Assembly (NCBI GenBank): GCA_000708835.1
Contig: DF237103.1
Location: 1 to 64,000, forward strand
DNA length: 64,000 nt
Origin: Klebsormidium nitens
Lineage: Eukaryota; Streptophyta; Klebsormidiophyceae; Klebsormidiales; Klebsormidiaceae
Direction: 5' to 3'
Position 1 is the stretch's first letter; each line of letters begins with the position of its first letter. Below, piece after piece: positions 33,795-47,600 of this stretch. Made by a program: the position numbers and the translations under genes. The notes beneath the pieces are model-generated. The model searched no databases and was not told the DNA's origin. It worked only from the letters and a program-made list of their open reading frames with translations.

Positions 33795-35667
33795 GGACGT
33801 TGACCGGTAACGGAATGGTGTGGCGACGGAACGAGAGGAACGCGGAGTGGAATGGAAAATGGAAGCCAGGGAGTCTTGATAAAGTCAAAAGGAGAGTGGA
33901 ATAACTGGAAGGAGTCGAGAAGTAGGAGACAAAAGAAAGCTGAAGGGTCAAGCCTGCGACGGTTCATAGCAATTTTGTTGTGCTCTGATAAGCGAGATGG
34001 GATGGGACCGTCATGACAGGCCCTGTCGAGGGTCAAGGACAAAATTAAATTTTGGCCACTTTTTGTGAAGTACGTCCGCATGTTCCATGAGTCAACTCGT
34101 CGATTGACCTTGGTAACATGCATGTACCCAATCGCATGCGCTACGAGAACAACGTCTAGGCCTCCGACACAGATCAGATCTAATACTGCTTTATTACATC
34201 ATGTGAATTGCTTCGCTGTCCGCTATCAATTTGTTTTCCTTGGAAGTTTGGAATCATACATGCATGTAATTCAGGATGTTCTGGAACCCACAGCATGGAA
34301 AAATCTAGTTGTACATGCAATAATATCTGCAAACTTTTGAAACGAAAGGATTTACTGTGACAGAGTGACAACTTCATCCGCGCGTCCGTTCAAAGTGTCT
34401 GCTTGCATGCAAGAATACGGTTGTTTGCCAGAAGTTGCCTCATGATGGTTCAATGAAGCCTTAGCAAGCCAAAATGAACGGATCCGGCCTCGCTTTGCCG
34501 AGACTGCTCCACGGCCATGGCGGCTGCAAGGCCCGGCGTTGATAAAGTAGAAATTACTACGAAAGTGCAGCCGTCCACATTGCATTGACGATGCACCTAA
34601 CTTATTACGTGATCTGAACCTAGTACGTGATCGTGCAAAGTGGGTTGCGTTTGTTCAACGGCAATCCGTAGGCCATGACTCGAGGCCTGCCATGAGTTTG
34701 AGGATTTCTGCTCTTAGATCTAGCGTTCCATCTATCATGCGGTTCGTTATACCGTCATTTCCATGCAGTCTGGAGGGCCTTGTTTGCGGGGCGGGCCATG
34801 CCGACAGATATAAAGACCAGCCTGCCTGGCTGGCGGCATGCATGCAGATTGTGGCCGCGAGCGTGCGTATGGTACTTGAACATCATCGAATTGTTTCCGA
34901 TCTTAGCGCATGCTTGTGCCGGCTGCGTCTTTAAAGATGATCGAAGTCACTACGTATATTTCTATATATTCCAATGCGACTCAGTTGACTACATTTGGTG
35001 TCCATCATCCGAGTCCGGGTATATATATCACGTGAGTGTGAGGACCTACAGCCGAGCGTGCTTATTAAAGTAGAACGTCACTACAGCTGTATCTAGGGTT
35101 ACATTAACTGGCGTTTATATGAAGAAGCGCATGAAGCGCTCGTCACTCCTTGCCAAACATCAGCACCACAGTCTACCCAGGCTTACTATAGCTGAAGTTT
35201 GTATAGTCCGAAGATGCATTTGATGGCGGCATTCTGTGCAGCTATCCTGGCGCATCAGGTCTTCACCGCCACGTGAGACAGGTAAGTTTGATCATAGTAT
35301 CTCTTCCCTGGCCGTTTGTGAGCTTTTAGAGGAAACGATCGCGTTTTGAATCGTCGAAGTGTTTGGAGACCAGACAAGCTGGACCTGTTCCGGACATTTC
35401 TAACATTGTACAGAGACCTAAGCCTAGTTACAACAACACAAATGACGCCCAAACAATGTCATGCGGTGGCCTCACACGTTACACGAGCTTCCTCCCCCCT
35501 ACACAACCGGCCGCATGCAAAACATGCAAATGCAGCCGATGCGAGTGGACCAAAAACGAGCCCAAAAAGTGGCCTTCGACCACCCAGCTTCATGATTGAA
35601 ACTCAACACAATTGCGCCTCAAATCTGGACACCTCTATAAGGTCGCCTCGGTCCCCTGCTGCCGTCC
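33795..35667. other. Intergenic, convergent 3' ends of SDR-B and the plastid protein gene
   Basis: This 1.87 kb spacer is AT-rich with no supported coding exon. It should contain the two 3' untranslated regions. No transposon signature was seen. Confidence 0.5.
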
Positions 35668-38600
35668 TTACAATTCGGGGGTGATGTCTTTCTCCTTCAG
35701 GAACTCGGCTAGGTCCTTGCTGCTCTTGATCTCCTCGATGTCCTTCTTCAAGCCCTCCCTGCAAGAAAGCGCAACTTGCACTATTGGTATGAATCCACAA
35801 GCCTGAAAGGAACGCATCGCACACGCGATCGCTCTTGTAGCAGGGACATCTTTCTTGGGCCTATTGTTCTCTAGAACCCTAACCGAATGCTTATCAAGAT
35901 CCTGGAATCAGCACGTCTACTTTGGCAACTTGGAGGTGTGCGCATCGCTGTTTCGACGTTGTACATTCAAGCGGAGCAGATTGTGTTCGAGTCCGGATTT
36001 CTCATGAACTGGATATCCTCGTGCGCAAGCCTCGAAACGAGCCGTAAACAAGCTGCCAATGATCAGTCCTGCAAAGAACGCCACGCACAAGCACCGAAAA
36101 TGGCACAAGGGCTTCTAATCCGTGAAAAAGAATCCCAAACTTGCGCCTCAATAGACAATAGATATAAACAAACTACTTCTGCGCCAGGGGTCCTGAACTC
36201 CCCAGTTGCGAAATCTGTCAATGGTTTCTTGCGGTTGGAAATGTGAATGGATCCTACCAGCGTTCATCGTGACGTTTTGACACACGGGCGGGGAGGCGGA
36301 CTCACCGATTGCTGGCCCACAGCAGCGTGGAATAACTAAATGACGCCAGCGCAGCGAAGCCGACCGTCTCCAAAGCGCCGTCGACTGCAGGAACGAAAAC
36401 AAGATCGCTAACAGAGGTCTGCAGTAACGATGTGGGTTCTTTTGTCGAGTGTGCACCTGTTGGAAAGGAATTCCGTCTAGAACGGGAGTTCTGTGCGGAG
36501 GTTTTGAGGCGTCTCCGAAGGATGACACCCCCCTCATTCCTGGGCAGATTGTACTGTCAGTTTGAACGTTCCCTGGTTCTGGAACATTGACCAGATTCAT
36601 GTCGGTATCTTCTTTTTACTCATAGACGGTGAAGTACAGCTTGCATTTTCAGAGAGACGGCAGTGGGAATTGGATGCCAACAGCACTTTCTATTCGCTCC
36701 AGACCGATACTCGTATAGTAGTTATGGCAAGCGCCCTCTTGTTGAGCGAAAATTATGACGGCCCGGTATATTGCAAGAATTTACTTTCCAAGCGACCTAA
36801 GAGAACTGGATCGGGTCAAGAGAGATCTCGCGGTTTAGAAACGCGGACGTGAAAGCCAACAGTAAATCTGAAAGTATCAACTGCGAAGGCACGAGCTTAC
36901 GTCCAGTAGTAAACGCTCCAGCGGCCCCGACGCTCATGGCCACAGCGGGCAGCACGTTCTGGATCTTGGCGACGAGCTGCGCGCGCTCCTGCGGAAAGAG
37001 GACGGAATGGAAGTTGGAAAGCGGAACGGGGTCCCAGAGCGGAACGCAATCTCAGTACGTTTTGATAGATCTTATGCTCCAGAAATGTGCAAGTCTGCGG
37101 TTGGCTCAAAATATGGGGCATCTGACATCACAGGTCCGCAGCTCAGCGTTTCGCCTTCTGTCCACTAGCTGCCGAACCAAAGAGGAATGCGGAATTCCAG
37201 TACATCCTTAGCAGCTTCTTGATTTAGTGGACAGGACAATCCCGGAAACGTTCGGTGCGCCAGAATCCAAAGCACCTGACACACGCATGGTAAAAAAAAA
37301 TCGACAAGCAGGAGGAAAGGTCTCTGCTCCTGTCACACCCGTTGCGAGGGCGCTCTTACTCATCCACAGAGACCAGCTGAACGATCCAAAATCATGGGCA
37401 AAGGCCCGCCTCGATTCGAACGTCTTTGCATCGAAGAAACGCGTCCAAAGCTCCGCAAACAGGACATTGGAACCGATATTAAAGAGTTTTCACCTTATAT
37501 ATCGATATAGGATTTCTAGATAGGATGTAGGATAGGATCCCAGGATCGAACCGATATACAGAAATCCTATCTATCCTAGGATTGTACCGACATCGATTTA
37601 GAAACCCTATACCCTATTCTTATTTATAGATTTAAGGAAATAGAAGCGATATCGACATAGAATCGATATCGATAGACTTCTCACCTTTTTCGGCTTGGGC
37701 AGGGGCAGGTCCTCCACCAGGATCTTTCGCAGGATGTCCTGCGCCTCCTTGAGGTCGCTCCGACGCTTCGCATCGTCATCTGCAACACACAATGCGACGC
37801 TCAGAACCAAAGAGTTGCAGGAGAAACATGCGCGCCATGCCTGTAAATTACATCGAGACTCTACATTTTTGTTCGTTAGACAAAGGAGAGTCCCTTCTGA
37901 TTCTATAGAAGCTGCGCGAAGTGAAAATCGTTCTAAAGGCTGTATCAACGGAGAGAGAACCTAGATCTGCAGAGGTTGACGCAAGTTGCTGACGCAGACT
38001 CTTGTGTGCCCTCTGCTACCTGTTACCGTACTTCAGCAATGTGAAGCAACTAGGGATAGCTTGATCTCCTATCCTGCTTGAAGCAGACCAGAGAGAAGTC
38101 GTCAAACGCCATCTTGAAACGGGGAGCCTTTCAAACAAGCGGATTCTACTCAAGCACGTACAAACAAGCGGAATAAACGCCCAGGGAACGACTTCTTTGG
38201 CGGGGATTAAGAACCGCAAGTTCATGAAAAGTAGTCCTGAATATTTGTCATTGATATTGACCCGGCCCCGAGCCACAGTTGTATCGACGCCAATGTGAAG
38301 CCAAACCTGCTCATAGCATTAGGATTACATGGAGGAACATGGGATTTCCTAACTCGTGCACAACGAGATAACTGAGTTCAAGTTCCATGTTAACAAGCTC
38401 TCAGATAGCTCATACATGACTGAGTAAGCAGTCACCAGTTTCCGCAGTCTTGGTCGCCTCGCTCACGGCCGGCGGCGCTGCCGAGCTCTTGAAAACCGGC
38501 AGCGGCGGCGTCGGTCTGGCCACCGAAAGAGGCGCCCTCTCGCTCACAACCGGAGGCAGAGGCGTCTCCCTAACCACTGGAAGCGTAACCTGCTCCTCAG

Positions 38601-41600
38601 CAACCGCGGGGACCGAGGCGCCAGGCGGTTGGTCGTTCTTGCCCCTGAACCAGCTGAAAGGTCGTCCGCTTTTAGCATCGCCTTCGGGCGGCTTTGCGGA
38701 CTCTGCCGGGGTCGTCGGAGTCTGAGAGTTGACGTCAGAGGCTTTGCCCCCGGTTTGCTGGCCCAGGCCGCTGCCAATGGAACCGGTCGGGGTTTGGGAG
38801 AGAACCCCCGAGGACTGAGTCGTTGCTGGGGAAGGGTTAACCGACGAGGGTTTGGCGTTAACCGAACCAGTCGCGGAGGACGTCGGGGTTCGACTGGTGA
38901 CGTCAACGCTCCCAGAAGCAGCAGGGATGGCCGGCGTGTCGGACCCGTCGAGCGGCTTGGTCGGTGTCTGGGAAAGGACGCCAGCGTTACCTCCGCCCCG
39001 TATCCAGGGAAGGGCATTGAAGAAGTTGTTATTATCGCTGGGGTTTGGGGTTGCGGCGGGCTTCGAGGTTTCCACGGGCTTCGATGCTTGCACCGGTTTT
39101 GTCGCCTGCGCCGCATTTGGCGCTTGCGCGGCAGCGTTCGCGACCGGTTTCGTGGGGGTCTTGCTGATGGCGTCAGACCCGCCCGCCTTTGCGGTCAGCA
39201 TCTGCGGGGATCCCCCCAGCGGCTGCGCCGGGGTTTTGGAGACGGCGTCACTCTTGGTGCTGCTCGCGGCGAGCATCTTGGCGCCGGGGCCGTCCTGGGG
39301 GGTGGTGGGAGTGCTGGAGATGACGTCAGCAGATGCGCTGGAGCCGTTTCTCTGCCAATGGAGGAGATAATGTTGGTTCGATGCATTAGGACGAGCAGAG
39401 AGCGGAACTTCATTCAAGCTTTTATGAGACGACAACTGCTCATTTCTAACATGAGCTTTTTGTAATCTGTACCGTTTCTGGGAGCTCTACCCACGTCCTT
39501 CGAATCTGTTTGACCCGAATACGTGCGCAGCTTTCCACATCTTAAAGGTGCTCAGCCATCCTGCTTTGATGCAGAAACTTGGGGATGTCGAGGCTCAAAG
39601 GATTCGACGGAGCTTCAAGCAAAAACGGCAAAACGTTTACCATTTCCATTACAAATACATCCTCCGTAAACACACCGGGACCTCATTGTCGGAATACGTA
39701 TTCCAGAAGGAACGTTTGAGATTGCACATGTAAGGAAGACTGACACGCTTACCTCGCGGCTGGCAGCCACACTCTTCTTGCTCGCTTGCATGACGCTGGA
39801 GAGCTCAGACATCAGACTCGCCACATCATCACTTCCCCGTGAGGGCCCCCTCCCCGACGCCTGATCCGCCCGGGGCTTCTCTCCCTGCTTCAGAAGCTTG
39901 GACAGCCCCTCAATCTCAGACGAAAGCTCGCCCGAGCCCCTCCCAAAGTTCGGCGACTTCTGTGCCCCTGACAGGACAGAGTCGGCAGAGTTCACTTGGA
40001 GCGGCGTCTTGGGCGCCGTAACGCTCGCGCCGTTCTCTGGCTTCTGCGTTACGCCCCTCAGGACTGCATCCGCAGAGTTTGCTTTCAGGGGGGAGACGCT
40101 GCCGGCTGCTGGCTTCGACCCTGCTGCCCCCTGTTCCGTCTCGCTCGGGTTGCCCACCGACTCCGTGACCAAGCTCTCCAGTTTCTTAGGGTCGGCACCC
40201 TCGACACCGCTTGCGACTGTCTCCTGCTTCTTGGGCCACTGCCATCCCCCCCCGGTACTCGGCGCCGGAGTCTCGTTCTTCTCAGGAAGAGGTTTTGCGC
40301 TCAGTTTGGCTTTAGGATCGCCCACAGCGCTCTTGACAAGCTGCTCGTTCCCCTTAGTCGGGGCACCCTTAACCCCGCTGATAACCGTCTTGCTGACCCC
40401 GGCCTTGAGGCTGTCCCCCGAGCCACTGCGCCCGGAGCTCCCGTCCTCCCGCGCCCCCCCGTTTGCAGGCTGCGTTTTGACCCCCCCAGAAGACTTCAGG
40501 CTGTCCCCTGTGCCATTCCGCCCGGTGCTCCCTTCCACCCGCTTCTCCGCCTCCTTGACCAGGCCCTTGATCGTCTTCTTCCCCGCGTCTGGTTCTTCCT
40601 TGGCCTCCTTCTTGACCTGCGCAAACTTGTCGTCTGCCCGCTTCACGTTCTCCACTCTCTTCCGCAGGTCCGCCAGCGACTCCTGCGCCCTCTTCTTGGC
40701 CTCGTCATTCGCATCCGTTGCTACGCTCCCCGCCTGCCTCACTTTGTAACTCGCGTCCGCCCTCGCGCTCTTCAGCGCCGAGTACTGCCCCCCGCTCTTC
40801 GCCACGCCGCTGGGCCCTGTCCCCGGCGGACTGTTCCCGTACGCACTGTTCACCGCCCCAGTCTGCGGCGCCTTCTTCCTGAAAAGGGCCCACAGGAGCG
40901 CGAGAACCAGCAGGACAGCCGCGGCGAATGCGGTGAACCTCTGAGGAGAGCCGCCGACACTCGGGGGCAGGGCCTTCCGCACACTGGTCACGACTCTGCG
41001 GGGAGCGGATTCGGTGGACGCCGCGGCGTCGGCTTTCATCTGGAGGCGCGCCGCGCGGGAGATGCTGATGGGGTCGATGTCGACACGGGGATCCACCCAC
41101 TCGACCTCGGAGAGCCATAATTCCATCTCCTCGGGCTCGAGGATGCCGACGGGGCCTGAATAGATGCAGCGTGCAGGTTAGGCATTTGAAGTTCTTGACA
41201 TCAGACCAAGAAGTAGGTCCGCAGAGTTTGTAGTTAGGAGTGTCAGGCGCTTGACATTCATCCTTTGTTGCTGACCAATGTAGCACTTGAAGCCCACTGA
41301 GAACCTGTGACATTTGCAGCGCCTGACAGTAGGGCGTGCAAGTAGTGTACCCGCAAAACACTACAGCCAGAGTCAATAAACAGCACCTTGATGGTTTTAA
41401 GCTAGCAATACAGAAGCCCTTGTGACAGATATCATCGTGGACTCCATGCATAGTGAAACGTAAACGGAAGCCACAGTAGACCAGGAACGCTCAAGCAGAC
41501 CCGTAACTATTTGATACCTCAACCATTGTTGAACGCTTCATGAAGCCGATTTGATAACGTGGCCCGTCCATACCCCTTGAAGCCCGGCAGTCATTCACAA

Positions 41601-43178
41601 CAATTCATCGGAGAGTCCAGCTTGTGCGACAGGGCCAGCAAGCGCAGACCTGTGCAGACCCCTCAACGCACCTATGCCAAAGGAAACTCCTGCTACTATC
41701 TTGTCAAATCGTGTAGTGACAAAGACATCTTACCCTGTTCATGAGAGGGGGAGTGCTTACCCGCTTCGGTTATCAGGCCCTCCGATGCAGTTGGAGGCGG
41801 CAGGCCCGCCCGCCTTGCCACAACGGACACAGTTGCAAAGGGGGGGGTGCTCTCTTGGAACCCATGGCCGGTCCTCTCAAGAAGGATGTGACCGTTAGGG
41901 GAGAAGCGCTGCACTGCCTGGAAGCGCACACTCTCCTGCAGAATCCATAGTAAGGGCTGGCTGAGGCAAGACAAATACTTCCTGGTTTGCAAAGCCTACC
42001 TTTTGCTGAAACATCTACCACATGAAATGAATGGTATTGTTGTATGGTGGACGAAGGCACTTGCCTAGCCCGTCGCCCTCGAAAATTCATTAGGCTGCTT
42101 TGCGTGGTAACAACTTGCTCAACTCGAATGAGTGCAGCTAACTTGAAGAATGAGGACAGATTTTCACACAGTTTGTGGTGTCCTTTGGCAAATGTGGCTT
42201 TTCCTGGCCAACAAAAAGAGCTCTAACTTGAAGGACTGAGGTAAAGCAAGGATTAAGGTGTGACTTTCCGTCTACTTAATGTTGGTAATTCATCCGGAAC
42301 ACCGTCAACAAGGTGAAACCTGTGCCTAACCCTTTTTGCATTATGGAATGCACCAGCAGTGAATCTGCACGAATCTACTGCCAAAGGAAACAAGGGGCAT
42401 CTATCATTTGTGGGGTTCCTCAAAGACCGCATGGACATCATGTCTTCTTCCAGTACAGCCATCTAAGATGGATTCAAGGGATTGAAGCAGAAATAACAGT
42501 TCTACCATAAGCATTTGGTGTTATCGCATGCAAAATATCAAGCGTAGTTGGCTACTATGGTGGAATGCAGAGACTGAATGCTTTAGAAGGAAGATAGTGT
42601 TTTCGTCAAGCATTGGAACACCAGTTGAAATAACAAAGTCTTCCCGCATACCATTCCATGAGCTGCCAGCTATCTTACCAATGCCTACAGATTGTAAGCA
42701 CGTTAAGGTCCGGAATATCGCAGTGAACGCTGTCCCGTACAACCATATGTCAAGTTTTGTCCCCTCGCTAAAGAGCAGGAGGCACTTAAAGGTCTGAGTT
42801 GACAGACTGTCAGCATTGCTGTAGCAGTTCCTGTGCATCCAGGATGCACTCATATATGCACTGGAGATGAGGTTGGAAGCACCTAACTCGGTGCATGCGG
42901 CATTTGATTAATCAGACCCTCAGCCGCTTTTGTCAGGCCAGCCACCTTACCCGAGATTCCCGTGCATTGACCTGAATGCTGCCAGAAGCACGTCTCTGGC
43001 CGAACCTGGTTCTGCTGTTCACTCCTGACAGGTAAGACTTGCGTCTTGGAAGTCCCAAGTCATATGAGACAGAGAATGTTGCGTCATTGCTTTGTGACAA
43101 AGAGGACTGCGTTGCACGGATGGAATGGCAGCAAGATACGCTGGGAGTCTTGGACACGGCTCCGATTGCTGCCGCCAT
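35668..43178 (-). CDS. Plastid-targeted membrane protein of unknown function (8 exons, 1024 aa)
   Basis: Minus-strand exons: 42951-43178, 41761-41935, 39753-41155, 38436-39351, 37685-37779, 36901-36988, 36306-36384, 35668-35758; all phases agree. Exon 1 (76 residues) is Ser/Thr/Arg-rich and lacks acids early, a classic transit peptide. A conserved-looking globular block (about 77-170) with WLSEVEWVDPRVDIDP follows, then a membrane segment at 208-226 (FTAFAAAVLLVLALLWALF). Next comes a long low-complexity region: a charged helix (VRQAGS...ADLRKRVENVKR), then roughly eight S-x-TPTxP repeats (VLSQTPTKP and relatives). The C-terminal 115 residues look ordered: an acidic helix (DDDAKRRSDLKEAQDILRK), two hydrophobic stretches at about 950-968 and 973-993, and a final IKSSKDLAEFLKEKDITPEL. 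I do not recognise the family. A role in the plastid envelope or thylakoid is inferred from targeting and hydrophobicity only. Its introns show no clear junction echoes. Confidence 0.85.
37490..37680. repeat. AT-rich palindromic cluster (GATATAGGAT / ATCCTAT family)
   Basis: About 190 bp in intron 5 of the plastid protein gene, directly next to the exon 5 donor, are built from interleaved short words TATCGATAT, AGGATAGGAT, ATCCTATCTATCC and ATCGATATCGAT in both orientations. The words could fold into large imperfect hairpins. Confidence 0.75.
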
Positions 43179-44641
43179 ACTGCGTAAGTGTACACTGCGA
43201 CTGCACAGGCTTTGTCAGACTAATCTCACTGCCAAGCTGCGGCAGTTCTCTCTCTTGCTGCTTACCAAATGCCGAACAGTCTGAGCTCAAATGCAGCTTT
43301 AAACACCACTGTATCCACACATGAGGCCCTCAAGACCTTGCATACAAAGAGCATCCCCTCCTGAGTCCTCCCAACACCTTTCCAACGGTGCACGCCCTTA
43401 AAACGCTTCCATTTGATGGTGACAGGCTGCTCCACCTCCTCGCACAAGAAGGTTCCTTGCAGCTTGCTGGGCAGATTGGGATTCATTCAGCGGTACGTGA
43501 CTCCTGTGCAGAGAGCTCAAGAGCAGATCTAGAGCCGGAGCTTCCGTTTTCACGGTCGATCGTGGCAGCCAATCAAAGATCACCAACATCTGCATTGCCA
43601 ACCGCTGGATGAACGGCAATATCCACTTTTCAGGTCTAATGGACGGCTGGACTTCCATAAAATTCGCTACAGTTGTCACGCGCGCACAACATCATGCTGC
43701 AAAACTCTGATCGACAGGGCTCACCAAATTCCCCTAGGAATTCCTACCTACCTATTAGGCTACGACAGTATCCTAACAAAGCTCGCAGCTCGATACAGGC
43801 TCCTTCTTCCCCCAGGCTCTGAATCTGACTTGCCGTATTCTTGAATCTACAAGCGCAGGTAGAGCTGGAGCTAGAGCAGGTGGAACCGCAGTAGGAACGC
43901 CGTCAGAGCTGCGTAGTTGTCCTTTTTGCTCCCTTTTTGATTCCGATCACGAGGACAGATATATAGAGGTGGATTGCCAGCTTCTTGAACGCAAGAAATG
44001 CACACATGTCGACCACGTCGTCGACTAACCAATAAAGAACTGCTGGCCAGCTATGGTCCTATCCAGATACCCTGCATAGACCATCGCAGATTTACGATTT
44101 ATTTCATACTCATATCAATCTTGGTCGGTTCTACAGTTGAGAGCTTGTAGCCAGGACCGAATTCCCCATGACTGCCAGAGAAGATTCAAAACGAAGCTGC
44201 GACACAGAAACGAAGCAGCTAACTGTACACTTTTCAAGTGGTTTTTGTTTATTGAGCTATACAAGCGCATTTGGCTGCCTTGAAGCGGGGCACAATACGG
44301 TGGACCTCAAAACACAACTAGCTCAGCTCTGGAAAAATTATCTTGAATTTGTGGCAGCTCGGTAGCCTGCTGTAAGGGGCCGCAAAGAGGTTCATCACAG
44401 ACAAGCAACAAGGCCACACAAGTGACCTCCATCTTCAGGCAACGCAGATAGCTCGGATCCTGCTCCGCAATGCGTCAATTTCACCAGCATCAGCCAGATG
44501 GCTTTAAGTGCCCTGTTGCCAATGGCGCTATTTTGGCATGAGCCATCAAGAACGGTCATAAATCACTATCACTGAGCTCCTAGCTTGCATCAAATCACCA
44601 CCAAAAGCCGAGAGCTCCAGTGGTCAATCTGAGCAATAAGA
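43179..44641. promoter_or_regulatory. Shared divergent upstream region of the plastid protein and kinesin genes
   Basis: The 1.46-kb spacer lies between two divergent start codons. A minus-strand frame at 43262-43486 has a protein-like composition (KLQGTFLCEEVEQPVTIKW) but starts upstream of a convincing transit-peptide exon. It may be an upstream ORF or noncoding. No strong promoter motif stood out. Confidence 0.4.
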
Positions 44642-47600
44642 ATGGAGCTCTTCTCAGAAGGCCAGGATGCAAGGCTGGCAAGCGACAACATCGTGGTGGC
44701 GGTGCGGGTGCGACCACTTTCCCAGGACGAGATCTTGCAGGGCGAGACGAATACAGTGCGCGTGGGGGAGGATGGCCGGGCCATGTCTGTGGTCGAACCG
44801 GGGCTTGGGGGGCACAACATGATCAGGAACTTTCAGGTGCGCTTTTACCACAGCTGAAGAAGTTCAAGGGCAGCGGTTTGCCCCGAAGGCGTTGATACAA
44901 GGGGTACAAGAGGACCTGCCCTTCGGACGGTTGGTGTTCCGTCCGTAGTAATTAGTGCTTGAACAGTACAGAGCTCGCAAAAGACTGACATTAAAGGGTG
45001 AATCATACCGTCCTTGTATTTCAAGTAGAGGTACTGGATAAACATGCCGCACCTGGGGCCAGATCCCATCCTTCCACTTACTGTCTTCGGCAGCCACACC
45101 TTTTTAAGACAGCAGCCACTTTGACCTAAGCCGGAAATCTATCATTGAAAGCACCAATTCTAGATGTGGGTCGATCCCAAAGTGAGATTCCAATTATACT
45201 CTGTACAGTGACTGAGTAATTCTAGCACGTCGATCACACCTGGTGCCCCACTAGCTGGAGCAGAGGTGTGCATGCGTGTATCTGGCTCGCAGCTTGAGGG
45301 TGAGACCCTAGCGGTTTCCCGTTTGCGCAGACTTTTATTATAAGACGCCACCACTACCTTCCAACATCAATCGTTTCTTCTTTCCTTGCTCTACCTCTTC
45401 AGTTCAACGCTTGTCTGGGGCCGGGCGCACGCCAGCAGGACGTGTTCCAGCAGTGCGGTGTGAGAAGGCTCCTCGACTCCGCGCTTCAGGGCTACAACTG
45501 CACCATTTTTGCATACGGCCAGACGGGGAGCGGCAAGTCGTATACAATGTCTGGCAAGGAGGAGGTACGCTTCTCTACTGTTCCTGCTTTTTTGTTTCGC
45601 TTTAAGTGGTGGCAATAATGAGGTCCAGTTGGGTGTCTATAATCGAGCATTCTGGGTAAAAAGGGCTCTAGCACGTGGTGAATAGCGTGGGGGATCGAAC
45701 TTAAGGCAACACTGTGTTCCAGAAGCATTTGACCCTGATTTGAAAACCCTTGTGTGCGGCGCAAGATTGCGCGCATGTGCCCCAGTGGCGTTGAGCCCAC
45801 TGCTCCTTCGGTTGTACGTGTGGCAGGTCATTGGGTGTCTCTGGCGGGACACATGTTTCGCGTTTGAGACGACACTTACAAAGTACGTGCAGCGGCGCAG
45901 TCGAAACTGACAATCTTCTTGTTTGGAGAAAGAAGCAAGCGATTCGAATCCCTCACGGCTCATTTACGCGAGGAAGTGCAGCCCAACATCAATAACTGGA
46001 AATTCTTGTGCGGAATGAATAAGTAGGGGGGTAAACCGAAGCCAATCGTTCGCTTGCACCCTTCCCCCCCCAGGTGGTAGAGCGCATCAGCTACGATGGG
46101 CACGAGGAAGATGGCCTCATTTCCCGCTCCATGAACTACCTCTTCGATTGTTTGGACGGCTTTCGGGCGTCCGGCCAAAAGGGCTTCCTCATGAAGGCCT
46201 CCTATCTGGAGATCTACAACGAGCAGGTGAGCGACTGCCACGTGGCATCTGTTGACATAAAGACACCGATTGCGTGAGTCCCTGACTCACTTTCGCAACC
46301 AGGATACCTTGAACTCTGCATTCTGACCGCTCCTGTCAGCTTAAAACGAAGCGGGACTTTCAAAGTGCAACGTTCGCATTTCAGTACGATAAAGGAAAAA
46401 AGCCGCAGATTTCATCGCTTTCCTTCCCACGGAGTAAGGCAAGCGTCAACCCGAATAAGTCTCATTGCGGTTCACCTGCTTCACGTTTCTGATATGGACC
46501 CGCTACCCAGTGGAAGGATCTGTTGTGGACTACTTCGAACACCAAGTGATAGATGGAATGTAGCTTTGCTTGGATCACCAAACTGGCCACGTCCAAGTCT
46601 CCTGAACTTCATCGACGTTCGTTTTCTCAAGAGCCAAATTCGAAAGTAGGGACTGTGAGTTCAAAACTGCTGCTGCAGACTGCTACAGACTGCTGACTGC
46701 TGACTCTGCTCATGACGCACGACTGCAGTCAGGAAACTGCTGGAGGAATGCCGTTTGCCTGACGGGTCTGGAGCCGTCAAGTGCCGTGCCGTCCCAATTC
46801 TAGCACAGGGCAGAAAAAGAACTCACAATCGTCATGCGTAAGGGTCGAGTGCCCAGTACATTGCACCAGTAACCAATCACGGCCTACACTTTTCAAGGAG
46901 GGTTATCCTGACTCTGATTCTTGACTATCCAGGTGAACGATCTAGTGCGAAAGGGCCCCGAGCAGGGGTGGAGGTCAAGTGAGAAATCCCCACAGAAGGT
47001 TTCACCGCAGTTGTGTTGGGAGCGTCATATTCTGAACACTTTGTTCGGCACAGTGGAATGATCAGTTGCGGGAGGGCCCCGAACAGCGGGTGTAGGTCAA
47101 ATGGCAAGAACGCTCCCCGAAAGATCATAGCAGGTGGATCTTTTCACGAAGATTCGTATTTGGCACAGGTGAATGATCTGTTGCGGGAGGGCCCCGAACA
47201 GCGCGTGGAGGTCAAGTGGAGCGACCGGGAGGGGTTCTACGCGGAGGGCCTGCTCATCGTGGACTGCGAGACGCGGGATGACGTGTGCTCCGTCATGTCG
47301 GAGGGGGCGCGCAACCGCAAGGTGGGTTAACCTGTCGGAAGGCAGGTTCGTTGAGTTATAATCGTGTGGTTGGCTGACTTGCTGTCGCAAAGAAATTCAG
47401 GCCGACCGGGACGGGTAAGTTTAAACTATCTTCCAGTTGGTCGAGGCCCCGCGCCCTCGAAAACTTGCAACTCCCCAGCTCGTCCAGTGGACGCCTTGAC
47501 CGGTGTCTTCGTCTCCTTCGTTCACGATCTTCAAAGTTCCTGAAGCCCTCAATACTTCAATTCTCTTTTGAGCAGATGGCTTCTTTATTAGGCGAAACAG

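Noticed and set aside
38629-39465. 278-codon plus-strand frame
   Set aside because: Antisense shadow of exon 4 of the plastid protein. Gly/Arg-rich composition reflects the repeat complement.
39996-41120. 374-codon plus-strand open frame antisense to the plastid protein exon 3 (also 39898-40749)
   Set aside because: It is a shadow of a GC-rich, low-complexity coding exon. The composition is Arg/Leu/Pro-rich with no motifs, while the minus strand gives a splice-consistent protein.
42060-42085. GTCGCCCTCGAAAATTC, resembling the SDR-A donor echo core
   Set aside because: Only about 11 nt match and it lies in an unrelated gene 17 kb away; most likely chance.
43262-43486. Possible additional first exon of the plastid protein gene
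   Set aside because: The downstream exon 1 starts with a convincing transit peptide ATG. Joining this frame would bury the targeting signal. Kept only as a note.
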